Assembly (NCBI GenBank): GCA_003533545.1 | Contig: DQEK01000034.1 | Coordinates: forward strand, 1 to 8,565 | From: Acidobacteriota bacterium | GTDB lineage: Bacteria; Acidobacteriota; Vicinamibacteria; Vicinamibacterales; UBA8438 | DNA: 8,565 bases | Direction of reading: 5' to 3' | Shown: positions 5,396 through 8,565 of the stretch, piece by piece | Layout of the letters: each line of letters begins with the position of its first letter | How positions within the stretch are numbered: the first letter of the stretch is position 1 | Position numbers and translations under genes: made by a program | The notes under the pieces: generated by a model | The model's database searches: none | What the model saw: the letters and a program-made list of their open reading frames with translations, nothing else | Told to the model about the DNA's origin: nothing

Positions 5396-7144
5396 ATGCA
5401 TCCGCGACGTTGCACGTTGGTCATTGCAATCGCAGTTCTGGCACTGGGGTCCAACCCGATCGTCGGGAGCGCTCAATCTCCGGGCGACTTCGTTCCAGTC
5501 ACCGACGCGATGTTGCAGGACCCTGACCCGGCGCATTGGCTTATGTGGCGCCGCACACTTGATGGTTGGGGCTACAGCCCGTTAGACCAGATCACTCGAG
5601 ACAATGTTGACGAGTTACGTTTGGTCTGGTCGCGGGGCCTCACGGAGGGTCGCCAACAGGGAACCCCGTTAGTGTATGACGGGGTTATGTACATGCCGAA
5701 TCCAAGCGATGTCATTCAGGCGATCGATGCGGCAACAGGCGACCTCGTCTGGGAGCATCGGCGGGAGGTGCCCGAGGACATCGAAGATTACATGTTCGAC
5801 GGCCTGTGGCAGAACAACCGCAACCTGGCGATCTACGGCCAGTTCATCATCGATACCAGCGTCGATGACCATGTCTTTGCGCTGGATGCGGTCACGGGTC
5901 GCCTGGCGTGGGAGACGGAGATTCTCGACTACACGGTCAATCCCGCTATGCAGAGCTCTGGGCCGATTGTCGTGAACGGCAAGGTCATCTCTGGGCGGAG
6001 TTGCATGCCGGTTGCGGGACCGGAGGCGTGCGTGATCACCGCCCACGACGCGCGGACCGGTGCGGAGCTGTGGCGTCGTCGTACCATTCCTGGGCCTGGC
6101 GAGCCTGGTGACGAGACGTGGGGTGGCATTCCGTTTGAAGACCGGAAACATGTTGGGGCGTGGATGGTCCCGAGCTACGACCCGGAATTGAACCTCATCT
6201 ACATTGGGACCTCTGTGACGTCGCCGGCGCCGAAGTTTCTGATTGGTGGGGCCGAGAACCAGCATCTCTACCACAATTCGACCCTGGCGCTTGACGCTGA
6301 TACCGGGGAGATCGTCTGGTATTACCAGCACCTGAACGACCACTGGGACCTCGACCATCCCTTTGAACGGCTTCTGGTCGACACCGCTGTGGCTCCGAAT
6401 CCGTCCGAAGTCAGTTGGATCAACCCGCGGCTGCGACCGGGCGAGGTGCGCAAGGTGATCACCGGGATTCCAGGGAAGACCGGTGTGGTCTACACCCTCG
6501 ACCGCGAGACCGGCGAGTTCTTGTGGGCAACGCCCACCATCACCCAGAACGTGATCACGGCGATTGATGGTGCGACGGGAGCCGTGACGGAAAACTCTGA
6601 GCTGGTCTTCACCGGCGCCGGGCAAGAGGTCCTGACCTGTCCGCACGCCACTGGTGGCAAGGACTGGGAGGCCGGTGCCTACAGTCCGCTGACGAACACC
6701 ATGTATTACCCGCTCCGCAATGTTTGCGCTCAGATGATGGCCGAAGGGCCAGACAGTACGTCGGTCTATGCCCTTGCGTGGCGCGGGCAAATTGCTCCGG
6801 GGACAGATCAGGTCGGTACCGTGCAGGCGATTTCGGCGGAGACCGGTGAAATTGCCTGGGTCCACGAGCAGCGGGCCGCGACCATGTCGCTTGTCGCCAC
6901 CGGTGGCGGACTCGTGTTTGGGGGAGATGTCAACGGGCGGTTCAGGGCCTTGGACCACGAGACGGGGGAAGTGTTGTGGGAGATCAACCTCGGCTCAGCG
7001 GTCACTGGGTTCCCGATTTCCTACACGGTGGATGGCCAGCAGTTCGTTGCCGTCAGCACCGGTACGCCGCGGTTTATTAACCTCACCCCTGAGTTGCGCC
7101 CGAGCCTGGGGAACAACCTGTTCGTGTTTGCCTTACCAGAATAG
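5396..7144 (+). CDS. Exported PQQ-dependent dehydrogenase (methanol/ethanol dehydrogenase-like), copy B
   Basis: A 582-residue paralogue of the gene at 1939-3744 with the same predicted role, periplasmic PQQ-dependent oxidation. The signal peptide (P-R-R near 3-5, hydrophobic core 8-18) likely ends at G-S-A|Q (26/27). W256 is the expected PQQ-stacking Trp, D318 in N-D-H-W-D-L-D the catalytic Asp, D320 the lanthanide-type second Asp, and K361 the likely PQQ contact. Like copy A it lacks the vicinal Cys pair (the site reads Q-N-N-R-N, about 139-143) and has V-T-S where classical enzymes carry the Asn metal ligand. C203, C212, C415 and C444 match the four mature cysteines of copy A. No CxxCH is present. 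Over a 127-residue central stretch I count 108 identities with copy A; many codons differ silently, so the duplication is not recent. It probably shares an mRNA with the lactonase-like gene. Whether the two copies differ in substrate, metal or regulation cannot be read from sequence alone. Confidence 0.94.
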   Translation: MHPRRCTLVIAIAVLALGSNPIVGSAQSPGDFVPVTDAMLQDPDPAHWLMWRRTLDGWGYSPLDQITRDNVDELRLVWSRGLTEGRQQGTPLVYDGVMYMPNPSDVIQAIDAATGDLVWEHRREVPEDIEDYMFDGLWQNNRNLAIYGQFIIDTSVDDHVFALDAVTGRLAWETEILDYTVNPAMQSSGPIVVNGKVISGRSCMPVAGPEACVITAHDARTGAELWRRRTIPGPGEPGDETWGGIPFEDRKHVGAWMVPSYDPELNLIYIGTSVTSPAPKFLIGGAENQHLYHNSTLALDADTGEIVWYYQHLNDHWDLDHPFERLLVDTAVAPNPSEVSWINPRLRPGEVRKVITGIPGKTGVVYTLDRETGEFLWATPTITQNVITAIDGATGAVTENSELVFTGAGQEVLTCPHATGGKDWEAGAYSPLTNTMYYPLRNVCAQMMAEGPDSTSVYALAWRGQIAPGTDQVGTVQAISAETGEIAWVHEQRAATMSLVATGGGLVFGGDVNGRFRALDHETGEVLWEINLGSAVTGFPISYTVDGQQFVAVSTGTPRFINLTPELRPSLGNNLFVFALPE

Positions 7145-7222
7145 AACCCGTTCCTACTGTGTAACTGGACCTAGACGTCAGGGAGGTGGCTTCTTCGGCT
7201 GGTCGCCGGGGTGGACGCGCCG
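7145..7222. other. Convergent intergenic gap without a clear terminator
   Basis: The 78 bases between the two convergent stop codons contain no strong inverted repeat followed by a T-run on either strand. Termination here may be Rho-dependent, or transcripts may overlap. Confidence 0.5.
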
Positions 7223-8565
7223 CTACTGGTAGTCGGCTGCCGCCAGCGACAAGCGAACCACTTCCTCGTCGTTACGAACGACAACGTGTCGGTTCGCGAA
7301 CGCGGGGTGTGCCCACAGGACCGCGCGATCGTTGAACCGGCCGGAGATGCCCCCTCGGGTGCGACTGGTCGGCGTTAACAGTCTCGTACGGTCGATCTCT
7401 TCATAGCCTTCTGGTGTGAAGCGGGCAAGCAGGAGTTCCCCGCTATCGTTCACCACGAAGTAACGGTCGCCGTGACGAATGAAATAGGCGGTGGCCCACC
7501 GGTCTTGCGCGTTCATCTGGTTGCTTTCCCACACTCGTTCGCCGGTGGTGGCCTCCAGGCCTCTGAGTTCACCGTAACTGCCAATCCCATACAGATGGTC
7601 GCCAACGAGAATGGGCGTGGAGATGATTGAGTGCAGCGTTTCCGTCCGGTCGGGCAACTCACTCCGAGCTCCGCCTTGCCAGAGCACACGCGCATCGGGG
7701 CGGTCGGGGTTGAGGGCCAGCATCATGGACCCGTTGAAAAACTGACTGACGACAAGATAGCGTCCGTTGCGTACTGGCGTCGCGATGGCCATGCCGCCGG
7801 CAATGGCGAACGCTTGTTCCCAATACACCGTGCCGGTCGTGGGGTTGAGGGACGTGATCGCGGTGGCGTGCCACAGAATCAACTGCCTTACGCCCCCGGC
7901 ATTGATCACGATTGGAGCAGAGTACCCAGTCTCGGACGTATTCTCGAGCGCTCGCCAGACCTCCGTGCCGGTCGACTTGTTGAAGGCCACCACCTTGGCG
8001 TCGGGCTCGCCTCCCACTACGGCGATCAGGAGGTTGCCCTCGACAAGGGGGGCCTGCGTTGTCCCTTGCACTGGCACTGTTGCCCCATACTCGCTGACGG
8101 TGTCGACTCGCCAAAGGAGTGCTCCTGTCTCGGTGTTGAAGGAGGACAGCATCCCCGCTGCGCCGAGTACGTACACGCGGTCACCATCGACGGTGGGAAC
8201 GGCCCGCGGACCGGTGGCGAACTTCACTTGGAGGTTCCGGTAACTCGTTGGCCACGTCTCCTCCCAGAGCAGGGCTCCGGTCTCCTCGTCAAATGCCAAC
8301 AGCCGTTCGTGGCCATCCATCGTGCGGGTGCCGGGCGTTTCCTGAAAGTCGAGTACAAAGACACGTCCGTCGGCGACCGCCGGGCCTGCGAAGCCCCCAC
8401 GCACGGGTGCGCGCCACTTCACCACAAGCCCGTTGTCTGAGAAGTCCTCGACAACGCCGGACTCGTTCCACACCGCGGCCCTATTGACGCCGCGCCATTG
8501 TGGCCAGTCTTCGGCTCGAAGACGATGGGCCGACCAGACGAGGAGTACGCAGACGCAGAGCGACA
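7223..8565 (-). CDS. Exported BamB-like/PQQ_2 beta-propeller protein (5' partial, start beyond right edge)
   Basis: The frame stays open to the right edge, giving 446 visible residues; a GTG at 8473 would be an internal start and is rejected because the sequence before it is meaningful. Upstream of it is the end of a signal peptide (L-C-V-C-V-L-L-V-W-S-A, then L-R-A, likely cleavage after Ala 17 of the visible part), followed by E-D-W-P-Q-W-R-G, the usual opening of secreted PQQ_2 propellers. Blade motifs T-G-x-x-x-W recur (about visible residues 100, 151 and 203, and later V-Y-W and R-V-W), giving roughly seven blades. The family includes BamB-type scaffold proteins and putative quinoproteins. 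There are no methanol-dehydrogenase active-site motifs such as W-D-x-D, so an enzymatic role is not supported. It runs opposite to the dehydrogenases and is therefore not in their operon. Probably only a few residues are missing. Confidence 0.88.
   Translation of the reverse strand, partial: SLCVCVLLVWSAHRLRAEDWPQWRGVNRAAVWNESGVVEDFSDNGLVVKWRAPVRGGFAGPAVADGRVFVLDFQETPGTRTMDGHERLLAFDEETGALLWEETWPTSYRNLQVKFATGPRAVPTVDGDRVYVLGAAGMLSSFNTETGALLWRVDTVSEYGATVPVQGTTQAPLVEGNLLIAVVGGEPDAKVVAFNKSTGTEVWRALENTSETGYSAPIVINAGGVRQLILWHATAITSLNPTTGTVYWEQAFAIAGGMAIATPVRNGRYLVVSQFFNGSMMLALNPDRPDARVLWQGGARSELPDRTETLHSIISTPILVGDHLYGIGSYGELRGLEATTGERVWESNQMNAQDRWATAYFIRHGDRYFVVNDSGELLLARFTPEGYEEIDRTRLLTPTSRTRGGISGRFNDRAVLWAHPAFANRHVVVRNDEEVVRLSLAAADYQ

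Noticed and set aside
5669..6958. Long open frame (429 codons) on the minus strand inside dehydrogenase copy B
   Set aside because: It is antisense to a clear PQQ enzyme, is rich in Arg, Pro and Gly with no domain pattern, and is expected from the GC-rich third positions of the real gene.
7145..7222. Possible bidirectional terminator between the convergent genes
   Set aside because: I could find no perfect stem of 6 bp or more followed by a T-run on either strand.
7631..8440. Open frame (269 codons) on the plus strand opposite the BamB-like gene
   Set aside because: The minus-strand frame has repeated propeller motifs and a signal peptide; the plus-strand frame has none.

Overview
This is a GC-rich bacterial chromosomal segment. 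The best fit by protein style is an Acidobacteriota-type genome, possibly a Vicinamibacteria-like lineage. The evidence is a PD40-propeller protein ending in the N-W-F-E-E-L tail typical of acidobacterial membrane Ser/Thr kinases, PQQ-type dehydrogenases of a divergent subfamily, and a secreted E-D-W-P-Q-W-R-G propeller protein. The taxonomic call is an inference from gene style; no rRNA or other marker lies in the window. I see no mobile elements, CRISPR arrays, tRNAs or rRNAs.

Layout. Positions 2-1897 (+) hold the C-terminal part of a membrane-anchored PD40/TolB-like propeller protein, probably the sensor half of a Ser/Thr kinase whose catalytic part lies left of the window. Positions 1939-3744 (+) encode an exported PQQ-dependent alcohol/sugar dehydrogenase (copy A). 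Positions 3856-4236 (+) encode a 126-residue, probably cytoplasmic, beta-rich protein of unknown function. Positions 4369-5382 (+) encode an exported six-bladed propeller with nearly all the calcium and catalytic residues of paraoxonase (PON)-type lactonases. Positions 5396-7144 (+) encode a second PQQ-dependent dehydrogenase (copy B), a paralogue of copy A that starts 13 bases after the lactonase-like gene. A 78-base convergent gap follows. Positions 7223-8565 (-) then hold most of an exported BamB-like/PQQ_2 propeller protein whose start codon lies just beyond the right edge.

How the genes may work together. Copies A and B should sit in the periplasm and oxidise an alcohol, aldose or similar substrate, passing electrons to a carrier that is not encoded here. 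Oxidation of a cyclic hemiacetal would give a lactone, which the PON-like protein could open. This oxidase-plus-lactonase pairing is inferred from gene order. Both dehydrogenases carry the W-D-x-D motif that marks lanthanide-type enzymes, but lack the vicinal cysteine pair and the metal-ligand asparagine of classical methanol dehydrogenases. They look like a divergent metal/PQQ site worth testing. All five large genes encode beta-propellers.
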